64,000 bases of DNA. Source: Streptomyces sp. ITFR-21 (GTDB lineage: Bacteria > Actinomycetota > Actinomycetes > Streptomycetales > Streptomycetaceae). Made by a program: the position numbers and the translations under genes. Position 1 is the stretch's first letter, and each line of letters begins with the position of its first letter. The notes below the pieces were generated by a model. The model was not told where the DNA came from. It made no database searches and saw nothing but the letters and a program-made list of their open reading frames with translations. The stretch lies in assembly GCF_031844685.1 (NCBI RefSeq), contig NZ_CP134605.1:1273501-1337500 (forward strand), read 5' to 3'. Of the stretch, positions 13,122-22,168 are shown one piece after another.

Positions 13122-13859
13122 TCAGCTGACGGCGCTGCCGATGAGGGTGCCCAGCAGGAAGGTGACCCCGCCCGCCGCGCCGCCCAGGACCAGCTGCCGC
13201 AGCCCGCTGTACCACCAGGAGCGGGCGGTGACCCGGGCCACCGCTGCGCCGCAGCCGAAGAGTCCGGCCAGCGCCAGCAGCACCGCGGGCAGCAGGCTGG
13301 CGGCGCCCAGCAGGTACGGCAGCACCGGCAGCAGGGCGCCCAGCGCGAAGGACACGAAGGAGGAGGCCGCGGCCACCAGCGGCGAGGGCAGGCCGTCCGG
13401 GTCGACACCCAGCTCCTCACGGGCGTGTGCCTCCAGCGCCCGCTCGGGGTCGGCCGACAGCTGCCTTGCCACCTCGCGCGCCAGCGCGGGCTCCACCCCC
13501 CGCGACACGTACAGCTCGGCCAGCTCGCGCAGCTCGTCGTCGGGGTGCCGGGTCAGCTCGGTCCGCTCCACGGCCAGCTCGGCCTCGACCAGCTCCCGCT
13601 GGGAGGCCACCGAGGTGTACTCGCCCGCCGCCATCGAGAAGGCGCCCGCCGCCAGCCCGGCCAGGCCCGTCACCACGACGGTACGGGTGGACACGTCGCC
13701 GCCGGCCACCCCGGTCATCAGCGCGAGGTTGGACACCAGACCGTCCATCGCGCCGAACACGGCGGGCCGCAGCCAGCCGCCGCTGACGTCGCGGTGTTCG
13801 TGGTGCGCCGCACGCTCCGCGGTCGGCGCCGCGATCGCTTCGACAGCCGTGGTGGCCAT
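13122..13859 (-). CDS. VIT1/CCC1-family iron/manganese transporter
   Basis: A 245-aa integral membrane protein. The family signature is in the first helix region (VFGAMDGLVSNLALMTGVAGG), followed by a helix with GAFSMAAGEYTSVASQ, a charged cytoplasmic insert (residues about 85-150, with acidic residues that may bind metal) and three C-terminal helices (LGALLPVLPYLLG, LLPAVLLALAGLFGCG, LVLGGAAGGVTFLLG). Members of this family export Fe2+ or Mn2+ from the cytosol. The ATG at 13857-13859 has GGGAGGGAT upstream. It is a single-gene unit between gltB and lgt; nothing here shows metal regulation. Confidence 0.85.
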   Translation of the reverse strand: MATTAVEAIAAPTAERAAHHEHRDVSGGWLRPAVFGAMDGLVSNLALMTGVAGGDVSTRTVVVTGLAGLAAGAFSMAAGEYTSVASQRELVEAELAVERTELTRHPDDELRELAELYVSRGVEPALAREVARQLSADPERALEAHAREELGVDPDGLPSPLVAAASSFVSFALGALLPVLPYLLGAASLLPAVLLALAGLFGCGAAVARVTARSWWYSGLRQLVLGGAAGGVTFLLGTLIGSAVS

Positions 13860-13972
13860 GCGTCATCCCTCCCCCGGGGCGGCCCACCGCCGCCCTGCGG
13901 TTCGAATGTACGCACGACCCCAGTTCTCCGCCAGCAAGGGGAGGCTGTCCTGACCTGCGACAACACCGTCGG

Positions 13973-13994
13973 CAGAGGGCCTTTCGGCCCTCTG
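13973..13994. terminator. Hairpin between lgt and the VIT-family gene
   Basis: CAGAGGGCC (13973-13981) and GGCCCTCTG (13986-13994) form a perfect 9-bp stem with a TTTC loop, 57 bp past the lgt stop on the minus strand. It probably ends lgt transcription. Confidence 0.65.
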
Positions 13995-14050
13995 TCCGCA
14001 GTCCGGAAACAGCCGTTCACCACGCGTTTGGCGCCGTCAGCGGCAGGCCG

Positions 14051-15070
14051 TCACAGGCCCTTGGACGCGCCTTCGGGCTGGTCGGAGGGCTCCGGTCCGG
14101 TGCCGACCGCCGGTTCGAGGCCGGCGTCCTGGCCGGCCTCGGTGTCGGATCGCGCCACGTCGGCGGGCCCGGTGTCGGCCGCACCGGGGCCGGTCGGCCC
14201 CTCCTGTCCTTCCGGGTCTGGCCCGGTCGGCCCCACCGCCGCGGTGCCGTCCGGCTCGACGGTCTCCTCCCGGCCGGGGTGGCGGCGGGCGGAGAGCACG
14301 AAGTAGAGCACGGCCCCGGCGAAGACGATGACCGCCGTCCAGTCGTTGAGCCGCAGTCCCAGGACGTGGTGGGCGTCGTCCACCCTCAGGGACTCGATCC
14401 AGAACCGGCCCACCGTGTACGACGCCACATAGAGCGCGAAGGCGCGCCCGTGGCCGAGGCGGAAGCGGCGGTCGGCCCAGAGCACCAGCAGCGCCACGCC
14501 GACGCACCACAGTGACTCGTACAGGAACGTCGGGTGGTACGTGGCGATGTCCGGCGTCGCCTCCGGGCGGTGCGCCGGGTCGATCTTCAGCGCCCACGGC
14601 AGATCCGTCGACCGGCCGTAGAGCTCCTGGTTGAACCAGTTCCCCCAGCGTCCGATCGCCTGCGCGAAGGCGATACCGGGCGCGATGGCGTCGGCGTACG
14701 CCGGCAGCGCGATACCCCGCCGCCGGCAGCCGATCCACGCGCCCAGCGCGCCGAGCGCGATCGCGCCCCAGATCCCCAGGCCGCCCTGCCAGATCTTGAA
14801 GGCGTCGACCCAGTCCTTGCCGTTGGTGAAGTACAGCTCGTAGTCGGTGATCACGTGGTAGAGACGGCCACCGACCAGGCCGAAGGGCACCGCCCACACG
14901 GCGATGTCCGCGACCGTCCCCGCCTTGCCGCCGCGGGCGATCCAGCGCCTGCCGCCGAGCCACACGGCGACGAAGACGCCGATGATGATGCAGAACGCGT
15001 AGCCGCGCAGCGGGATCGGTCCGAGGTGGACGACGCCGTGCGACGGGCTGGGAATGAATGCGAGGTTCAT
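14051..15070 (-). CDS. lgt: Prolipoprotein diacylglyceryl transferase
   Basis: Lgt transfers diacylglycerol from phosphatidylglycerol to the lipobox cysteine of prelipoproteins, the first step of lipoprotein maturation in the membrane. The protein has 339 aa with about seven helices. The Lgt signature is GRWGNWFNQELYG, and the catalytic histidine region is GGRLYHVITDYELYF; YHPTFLYESLW and GRFWIESLR are also conserved. After the last helix (about residue 270) there is a 65-residue Gly/Pro/Glu-rich tail, longer than in enterobacterial Lgt but usual for actinobacteria. The ATG at MNLAFIPSPSHGVVHLG was chosen; a GTG nine bases upstream is possible. The partner peptidase gene lspA is at 51.4 kb. 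Confidence 0.96.
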   Translation of the reverse strand: MNLAFIPSPSHGVVHLGPIPLRGYAFCIIIGVFVAVWLGGRRWIARGGKAGTVADIAVWAVPFGLVGGRLYHVITDYELYFTNGKDWVDAFKIWQGGLGIWGAIALGALGAWIGCRRRGIALPAYADAIAPGIAFAQAIGRWGNWFNQELYGRSTDLPWALKIDPAHRPEATPDIATYHPTFLYESLWCVGVALLVLWADRRFRLGHGRAFALYVASYTVGRFWIESLRVDDAHHVLGLRLNDWTAVIVFAGAVLYFVLSARRHPGREETVEPDGTAAVGPTGPDPEGQEGPTGPGAADTGPADVARSDTEAGQDAGLEPAVGTGPEPSDQPEGASKGL

Positions 15071-15192
15071 GGCAATCACCGACGCTACCCTGCCGGGCGG
15101 GTGATCCCGCAACCCGCCCGGCTACGTGTGGATAACTTCCGCACCCGCCGAGGGCGCCCCGGGCCCGCCGGGGACCGCCCGCCGGGGACCTC

Positions 15193-16008
15193 TCAGGACG
15201 GGGTGGCGGTGACTTTCCCCGGCTGCTTGCCCTTGTTCGCCGTCCGGACCAGCTGCCGCAGCGAGTCCGGGGTCAGCGCCGGGCTCTGGCTGCCGTAGAC
15301 GTTCTTGCCGTTGAGCAGCACGGTCGGGGTGGAGTTGAACCCGGAGGAGTTGAAGGCGTCGTTGGACTTCTTCACCCACTTGTCGTGGGTGCCGTTGTTC
15401 ACACAGGCGGTGAAGGACGGCGTCCTGAGGCCGGGCACCTTGCCGGCCAGCCGGAGCAGGGTGTCCTTGTCGGCGAACGCGTCGTCCTGCTCGTCCGGCT
15501 GGTCGGCGTAGAGCACGTCGTGGAAGGCGCGGAACCGGCCCGCGTCCTGCGCGCAGGCCGCGGCGTTCGCGGCGGTCAGCGAGCCGGAGCCGCCGAGGTT
15601 GCCGTCGATCAGCGTGACCAGGTGGTATTCGGTCCGCAGCTGCCCGCCGCCCTCCAGGTCGTGCACGGTCGGCGTGAACGACTTCTCGAAGGAGTCGCAG
15701 GCCGGGCAGCGGAAGTCCTCGTAGATCGTCAGGGTGGAGGGGGCGTCGGCGGCGCCGACCGGGACCACCAGGCCGTCCTTGCCGACGGTGCCCCGGGGGG
15801 TGCTCACCGATCCCGCCGAGTCGGTGCCGCCGCCGCTGTCGCTGCCGGCGACGACCACGCCGATGACGGCGCCGACGGCGAGCACGGCGACCACCGCGCC
15901 CGCCACCACCAGGGTCCGCTTGCGCTTGGCCCGGTGCTTGTCCTTCGCCCGCTGTTCCTGGAGCGCCTCGCGGGCGCTGCGCTTTTCCTCACGGTTCCGT
16001 TGGCTCAC
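15193..16008 (-). CDS. Membrane-anchored DsbA-like thioredoxin (CPAC)
   Basis: A 271-aa protein with a charged cytoplasmic N-terminus (SQRNREEKRSAREALQEQ), one transmembrane helix (TLVVAGAVVAVLAVGAVIGV) and an extracytoplasmic thioredoxin-fold domain. The active site is FRCPACDSFEKSF, a CxxC pair as in DsbA/DsbG-type oxidoreductases, and the cis-Pro loop is FNSTPTVLLNG. Two further cysteines (AACAQDAG, TACVNNG) could form a structural disulfide. The start is taken at the GTG at 16006-16008. It sits between lgt and trpA; a second protein of the same layout with CPIC is at 46.0 kb. The likely role is oxidative folding of secreted proteins; direction of the redox reaction is not determinable. 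Confidence 0.85.
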   Translation of the reverse strand: MSQRNREEKRSAREALQEQRAKDKHRAKRKRTLVVAGAVVAVLAVGAVIGVVVAGSDSGGGTDSAGSVSTPRGTVGKDGLVVPVGAADAPSTLTIYEDFRCPACDSFEKSFTPTVHDLEGGGQLRTEYHLVTLIDGNLGGSGSLTAANAAACAQDAGRFRAFHDVLYADQPDEQDDAFADKDTLLRLAGKVPGLRTPSFTACVNNGTHDKWVKKSNDAFNSSGFNSTPTVLLNGKNVYGSQSPALTPDSLRQLVRTANKGKQPGKVTATPS

Positions 16009-16107
16009 GTCTCTGGCAACGGTGTGGGGAGGCGCACCGCGTCTCCCCACACCGTTTTTCGCCCTCCGGGGTGACAAGAATCCGTCCCCGGGGTGATGCC
16101 GTACGGG

Positions 16108-16922
16108 TCAGCCGCGCCTGCGGACGCCCTCGGCGAGCTCGGCGGCCAGCGCCCGTACGGCGGCGAGCCCGGCGGCGGGGTCGCCCTCGTGGTCCAGCAG
16201 CCGCTTGACGAACGCCGAGCCGACGATCACCCCGTCGGCGAAGCCGGCCACCTCGGCGGCCTGCGCCGCGTTGGAGACGCCCAGGCCGACGCAGACCGGC
16301 AGGTCGGTGCCGACCCGGGTACGCCGTACCAGGTCGGCGGCCTGGGCGCCGACGCTCTCCCGGGTGCCGGTGACGCCCATCAGGGAGGCGGCGTAGACGA
16401 AGCCGGTGCCGGCCGCGGTGATCCTGGCCAGCCGCTCGTCGCGGCTGGAGGGGGCGACGACGAAGACGGTGGCCAGGCCCTGCTGCTCGGCCGCCTTCCG
16501 CCATCCCTCGGACTCCTCCACCGGCAGGTCGGGCAGGATGCAGCCCGCGCCGCCCGCCGCGGCCAGCTCGGCGGCGAACCGCTCGGGCCCGTAGCGGTCC
16601 ACCGGGTTCCAGTACGTCATCACCAGCACCGGCCTGCCGGCCGCGGCGTGCGCCTCCCGCACGGTCCGCAGCACGTCGGCGATCCGGACGCCGTTCTTGA
16701 GCGCGATGTCGTCGGCGGTCTGGATGACCGGGCCGTCCAGCACCGGGTCGCTGTGCGGCAGCCCGACCTCGACGATGTCGGCGCCGCCCTCGAAGGCGGC
16801 CTTCACCGCCTCGATGCCGCCGTCCACGGTCGGGAAGCCTGCCGGCAGGTAGGCGATGAGCGCGGCCCGGCCGTCGGCCCTGGCGTCGGCGAGGGTCCGC
16901 TCCAGCAGACTGATCTTCCCGG

Positions 16923-16926
<4 letters not shown>
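16108..16926 (-). CDS. trpA: Tryptophan synthase alpha subunit
   Basis: A 272-aa TIM-barrel enzyme that cleaves indole-3-glycerol phosphate to indole and glyceraldehyde-3-phosphate. The catalytic acids are Glu53 in [10 protein letters not shown] and Asp64 in PVLDGPVIQ. The phosphate-binding loops ([15 protein letters not shown], and [23 protein letters not shown]) are intact. The GTG start at 16924-16926 overlaps the trpB stop as GTGA, so the two subunits are translationally coupled. It is the last trp gene of the trpC-trpM-trpB-trpA series. Confidence 0.97.
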
Positions 16927-18194
<1,268 letters not shown>

Positions 18195-18307
18195 GGGGTG
18201 CCTTTGCCCTTGGCAGGTGAATGGGGGGCGCGCCGGGATACGGCCCTGCGGGCGGTGCGGCGGCGCCTTCGGCCGGGGGTGCTACGCCGTCGGCCGGTGG
18301 TCGCGGA

Positions 18308-18451
18308 TCAGCCGCGGCGCCATCGCCTGCCGTTCACCTGACCGGGTTCGCACCCGATCACGTACCGCACCCGCCGCCCGAGCACGCGCCTGGCAGGCGC
18401 CCGGCACCCTCGCGGCCGGCACCCGGGCGCGAGTCGCGACGCGATAGCCAT
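18308..18451 (-). CDS. trpM: TrpM, small conserved protein of the Streptomyces trp cluster
   Basis: A 47-aa basic protein, from the ATG at 18449-18451 to a TGA at 18308-18310. It begins MAIASRLAPGCRPRGC and continues with RRVRYVIGCEPGQVNG near the C-terminus. This matches my memory of TrpM (also called TrpX) found between trpC and trpB in Streptomyces, where it has been proposed to modulate tryptophan use and morphological development. Three cysteines and many arginines suggest a nucleic-acid or protein contact role. No Shine-Dalgarno site is evident, but TAGGAT lies at 18458-18463, six bases upstream of the ATG, so the mRNA may be leaderless with its own promoter. Confidence 0.8.
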   Translation of the reverse strand: MAIASRLAPGCRPRGCRAPARRVLGRRVRYVIGCEPGQVNGRRWRRG

Positions 18452-18498
18452 ACCCCGATCCTACGGTGCCCCGCTGCCCGCCCCACCCCGGCCTGCCT

Positions 18499-18761
18499 CG
18501 CGGTTCCCGGCGCCCCTCAGGAGCTGCCCCTTGCGGCGCATCGCCGACCACCGGCCCATCGCGGCTGAGCGCGCGGTTCCCCGTGCCCCTGCAGGGCGCG
18601 TCCTCGGGTTGTCGTACAGGCCGGAGGCGACGGATCCGTCGCTCGCGCCCCCTGCGGGGCGCGTCCCGGGCTCCGGGCCGGGGGAAGGGCCGGTTGGCCG
18701 TCGAAGGGCCGGTTGGCCGTCGCGGCGAGGGGCACCCACCAGGGGCGCGGGGAACCGCGCG
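18499..18761. repeat. Three copies of a GGGGCGCGGGGAACCGCGC-type intergenic repeat
   Basis: The spacer between trpC and trpM (18452-18840, no gene seen) contains related elements: CGCGGTTCCCGGCGCCCCT at 18499-18517, GCGCGGTTCCCCGTGCCCCT at 18571-18590, and the inverted form AGGGGCGCGGGGAACCGCGC at 18741-18760. Short palindromes (for example at 18644-18663) lie between them. Elements of this type are scattered through Streptomyces genomes, usually between genes. Opposed copies could fold into a large RNA structure in the trp transcript. Confidence 0.65.
18684..18721. repeat. 19-bp tandem duplication
   Basis: GAAGGGCCGGTTGGCCGTC occurs twice without spacing (18684-18702 and 18703-18721) within the trpC-trpM spacer. 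Each unit contains the palindrome GGCCGGTTGGCC. Confidence 0.85.
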
Positions 18762-18840
18762 GGAAACCCACCCCCCGCGGACGGTCCGGGACCGAAGAGC
18801 AGCCGCGCGGGCCGGCCGGACCGGTCCGGAGCGGGAGCGA

Positions 18841-19653
18841 CTAAGCGCGGGGGTTGTTGCGCAGCGCCGGATGCGCCCCCGCCGCCACGAGATCGGCGAC
18901 GGCCGCGCGCGGGTTGCGGCCGGTGACGAGGGACTCGCCGACCAGGACGGCGTCCGCGCCGTCGTTCGCGTAGGCGATCAGGTCGTGCGGGCCGCGGACA
19001 CCGGACTCGGCGACCTTGACGACGCGGTCGGGGATCCGCGGGGCCACCCGGGCGAACGTGCCGCGGTCGACCTCCAGCGTCTTGAGGTTGCGCGCGTTGA
19101 CCCCGATGATCCGGGCGCCCGCGTCCACCGCCCGCTCGACCTCCTCCTCGTCGTGCACCTCGACCAGCGGGGTGAGCCCGATGGACTCGGCCCGCTCGAC
19201 GAGGGACACCAGCGCGGGCTGCTCGAGCGCGGCCACGATCAGCAGCGCCAGGTCGGCGCCGTACGCCCGCGCCTCCCAGAGCTGGTACGCGGTGACGATG
19301 AAGTCCTTGCGGAGCACCGGCACGTCCACGGCGGCGCGGACCGCCTCGAGGTCGGCGAGCGACCCGCCGAACCTGCGCTGCTCGGTGAGGACGCTGATCG
19401 CCGCGGCGCCGCCCGCCTCGTAGTCGGCGGCCAGGGCCGCCGGGTCCGCGATGGCGGCGAGCGCGCCCTTGGACGGGCTGGACCGCTTGACCTCGCAGAT
19501 CACGGTGACGCCTTCGCTGCGCAGCGCGGCCACCCCGTCCTTGGCGTCGCGCGCCCGGGCGGCCCGTTCCTTGAGGTCGCCGAGGGAGACCCGGGCCTGC
19601 CGCTCGGCGAGGTCGGCTCGGACTCCGTCGATGATCTCGTCGAGCACACTCAC
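18841..19653 (-). CDS. trpC: Indole-3-glycerol-phosphate synthase
   Basis: A 270-aa TIM barrel that closes the indole ring from carboxyphenylaminodeoxyribulose phosphate. Conserved active-site stretches are [44 protein letters not shown] and [10 protein letters not shown]. It is a stand-alone enzyme, not fused to TrpF; in this lineage PriA (28.6 kb) supplies the isomerase activity. The GTG at 19651-19653 was chosen because AAGGAG lies 8 nt upstream. It is the first gene of the trpC-trpM-trpB-trpA block, although a 390-bp repeat-rich spacer follows it. No leader peptide with Trp codons was found upstream. Confidence 0.96.
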   Translation of the reverse strand: MSVLDEIIDGVRADLAERQARVSLGDLKERAARARDAKDGVAALRSEGVTVICEVKRSSPSKGALAAIADPAALAADYEAGGAAAISVLTEQRRFGGSLADLEAVRAAVDVPVLRKDFIVTAYQLWEARAYGADLALLIVAALEQPALVSLVERAESIGLTPLVEVHDEEEVERAVDAGARIIGVNARNLKTLEVDRGTFARVAPRIPDRVVKVAESGVRGPHDLIAYANDGADAVLVGESLVTGRNPRAAVADLVAAGAHPALRNNPRA

Positions 19654-19825
19654 GCGAGAACTCCTTTTCCGGCCGGGTCGAGCAGCGAAATGATCAAGCC
19701 AGTGGTGGAGACCCCCGGCACTCCCGATGGTATCCGGCGGCGGCCGGAGTACCCGCATCCGGTGGCCCGCACTGCCACCACCTGGACGAACGCCCTCGTG
19801 CGGCGGCCCGGCGGGCCGCGTCGGC

Positions 19826-20332
19826 TCAGGGCGCGAGCGCGGCGCCGAAGGGCAGGTTCCGGACAATGGTGAACGCGGCCAGCAGGGCGAGCGCCAGAAC
19901 GCGGTGGGCAGGCCGCAGGGCCGGCGCGAAGGGGCGCCCGAGGGCCGCCCGGGTGAACCAGAGCGCCCAGAAGGCCGCGAAAGCCAGGTATCCGGCGACG
20001 GCGACGGCGTTGCAGCCCAGCGCGGTGCCGATGTGGCCGTGCGCGACCGCGTAGGCGCTGCGCAGGCCGCCACAGCCGGGGCAGTACAGGCCGGTGTAGT
20101 ACCGCAGCGGGCAGAGCGGGTAGTGGCCGGGGCTGTTCGGGTCCACGGCGGCGACGTACCCGAACACGCAGGCGGCCCCGCCGAGCAGGGCGAGCGGTAC
20201 GGCGGTGCGGCGCAGCGGGCCGCGGCGGGTGGCCGCCGGCGGGGCCGGCCGCGGTACCGGCCACGGCGGGCCGGGCGGCCTGGCGGGCGCCGCCCCGGGA
20301 AACCGCGGGGTCGGCCGGAAGGGCGGGGTCAC
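19826..20332 (-). CDS. DUF2752 membrane protein
   Basis: A 168-aa membrane protein with a Pro/Arg-rich cytoplasmic N-terminus (about 45 residues) and three predicted helices ([51 protein letters not shown]). The family hallmark is the cysteine-containing segment [20 protein letters not shown]. Function of DUF2752 proteins is unknown. It lies between trpC and the HGxxPAAW gene on the same strand, a neighbourhood conserved in Streptomyces. The GTG at 20330-20332 lacks a strong ribosome site, so the exact start is uncertain. Confidence 0.82.
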   Translation of the reverse strand: MTPPFRPTPRFPGAAPARPPGPPWPVPRPAPPAATRRGPLRRTAVPLALLGGAACVFGYVAAVDPNSPGHYPLCPLRYYTGLYCPGCGGLRSAYAVAHGHIGTALGCNAVAVAGYLAFAAFWALWFTRAALGRPFAPALRPAHRVLALALLAAFTIVRNLPFGAALAP

Positions 20333-20619
20333 GTCGCCGATTGTGCCCGCGGCCGCGCGGCGGCGCAGCGCGTGGCGTGCCCGGTCGTCCCCCGCCCGAC
20401 CGGATCGGCCGCACCCGGCGCCCGCGCCCCCGACGGGGTTCCGGCCAGGCGACGGCATCCCGGCGTACGGGGAACGGCGGGGCCGCCCCCGAGCGGTGCC
20501 GCCCGGCACCGGCGGCACCGCCCCGGCGTCCGGGCGCCCCCAGGGCCCGATCCGCAAGCGGCCGGCCGGCCGGTGGCAGTGTGCGGTGCGGGCGGTGTGG
20601 CCGCCGTTCCCACGGAGGG

Positions 20620-20901
20620 TCAGGCGGCGTTGGCGGGGGTGCGGGACTCGTCCCGCTCGGCCTCGGCCTCGGCGGCCTTCTCGTGGGCGGCGGCGATGTC
20701 GCGCGGCATCTTCGCGCCGAAGCCCATGATCTTCATCACGCCGCCCACCACGGCGCCGAGCAGGATGACGCCGAGGCTCACCCAGAAGCCGACCGGCCGC
20801 GCCGCCACCATGAAGGCACCCGCGGCGCAGAAGCCGACGAAGGAGATGATCACGCCGGTCCAGGCGGCGGGCGTGTGTCCGTGGTCGTGCGTGGCCGCCA
20901 T
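20620..20901 (-). CDS. HGxxPAAW family small membrane protein
   Basis: A 93-aa protein with the family signature HDHGHTPAAWTGVII at residues 6-20, two transmembrane helices (GVIISFVGFCAAGAFMVAA and GFWVSLGVILLGAVVGGVM) and a short acidic/helical tail. The ATG at 20899-20901 has GGGAG 5 nt upstream. This family is found next to trp genes in actinobacteria; its role is not known. Confidence 0.88.
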   Translation of the reverse strand: MAATHDHGHTPAAWTGVIISFVGFCAAGAFMVAARPVGFWVSLGVILLGAVVGGVMKIMGFGAKMPRDIAAAHEKAAEAEAERDESRTPANAA

Positions 20902-21119
20902 GAGTACTCCCTGATGTTCTCGGTCCCGGTGGAAGGCGTCTTTCCGCCACCCGCTTCGTCCCCCATTGTTGCGCGGCCGTCGGGCGCGCCGCGCACCGGG
21001 GGTGGCCCGGCGGAGCGCCGCGGCCCGGCCGGGAAAAGGGTCGGAAAAGGGTCGGGAAAGGACCGGGAAAGGGTTCGGCGGGCGGCGCTCCGGCGGCGGG
21101 CGACCGGCGGGCGGCGGCC

Positions 21120-21935
21120 TCAGCGGGAGGCCGGGGCGGTGGGGTCCTCGCCGCGGTCGAGGGCCTTCCACAGGTCCTCGGGACGGTCCGGGTCGACCGG
21201 TACGGGGGCGGCGGCGCGGGGCGCGGCGGGTTTCTTGCCGCCGGCCCGCTCGTAGCGGCCGGACATGGCCGGCCAGCGCGGGCCGTAGCGCAGCGCGAGC
21301 AGCCCGGCGATGAGCAGCAGCAGGCCGCCGGCCGCCGCGACCAGCGGCCAGGATGTGGTGGTGACGTGCCCGGCGGTGGCGCGGGTGAGGCCGGTCGCGC
21401 CGGCGGCGGCGTTGTCGACGGCGCCGTGGTCGCCGCGCCGGGCCAGGACGCCGGCCACCGCGCCGGCCCCGCTGAGGGTGAGCAGGGCGGCGACGGCGTA
21501 GCGGCCGAGCCGGCGTACCGCGAAGACCGCGACGAGGGCGGCGAGCCCGACCAGCGCCAGCGCGCCGGGCAGCGCGGTGGTCTGGCTGCCGGAGGCGTGC
21601 ACGGCGATACCGCGGCCGGTGAGGGCGGCGGTGCCGCGCGTCCAGGTCTTGCTGACGCCGAGGAGCACCAGGGCCGCGCCGAGCGCGCCGAGCGGCAGGG
21701 CGAGAGCGAGGGCGCGCATAGCGGTCCTGCGGTCGGCGGCGCCGACCGCAGGACCGGGGTCCGCGGGATCGTAGGCCGGCGGACCGTCCGCGGCGCCGGA
21801 AACCCGTGCGGTGTCCGGGCCGCGCGTGCTCCCCCGCCGCTCGGCGGCGCCCGGCGGCCGCCCGTCCCGGGGCCGGGACGGGACGGGCTGCGGCTTTGGC
21901 TCGGCGGCCGTGCGGGGCGGGGGAACGTCGGTCAC
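21120..21935 (-). CDS. Trp-region conserved membrane protein (TIGR02234 type)
   Basis: A 271-aa membrane protein. A 70-residue Pro/Arg-rich N-terminus precedes four helices (AMRALALALPLGALGAALVL, PGALALVGLAALVAVFAV, VAALLTLSGAGAVAGVLA, LVAAAGGLLLLIAGLLAL). Its length, topology and position fit the actinobacterial family normally encoded directly after trpE. Here trpE is 1.6 kb away, with an opposing secreted peptidase gene in between. The start is a GTG at 21933-21935; an internal ATG before the first helix is possible. It may help in Trp or aromatic metabolite transport, but that is only inferred from context. Confidence 0.75.
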   Translation of the reverse strand: MTDVPPPRTAAEPKPQPVPSRPRDGRPPGAAERRGSTRGPDTARVSGAADGPPAYDPADPGPAVGAADRRTAMRALALALPLGALGAALVLLGVSKTWTRGTAALTGRGIAVHASGSQTTALPGALALVGLAALVAVFAVRRLGRYAVAALLTLSGAGAVAGVLARRGDHGAVDNAAAGATGLTRATAGHVTTTSWPLVAAAGGLLLLIAGLLALRYGPRWPAMSGRYERAGGKKPAAPRAAAPVPVDPDRPEDLWKALDRGEDPTAPASR

Positions 21936-22018
21936 CCCACCACTATCCCGCGTCGGGCGCCCCGCCCCGGCGCCGGGGCTCGAAGGTCAACCGGAGGTAA
22001 AGATTCCGGCATCCCTTC

Positions 22019-22047
22019 TTGTTGTCGTGTGCTCATCAGATTAGGTT
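22019..22047 (+). promoter_or_regulatory. Promoter candidate for the sedolisin gene
   Basis: TTGTTG (22019-22024), a 17-bp spacer and TAGGTT (22042-22047) fit a vegetative sigma-HrdB type promoter. It would give a leader of about 115 nt ahead of the TTG start at 22169. Confidence 0.5.
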
Positions 22048-22168
22048 CCCCGAGTCCCATCCACCACTCCAGACAGCAGTGGAACCACAGGTCACACACA
22101 TCACCTCCACGCATCCCCCCACTCCTCCACTGCTTCTCTCGACCCCCCACGCTCCGGAGGCAGTTGCT

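Noticed and set aside
19654..19825. Tryptophan attenuator before trpC
   Set aside because: No short frame with adjacent Trp codons and no pair of alternative hairpins was found.
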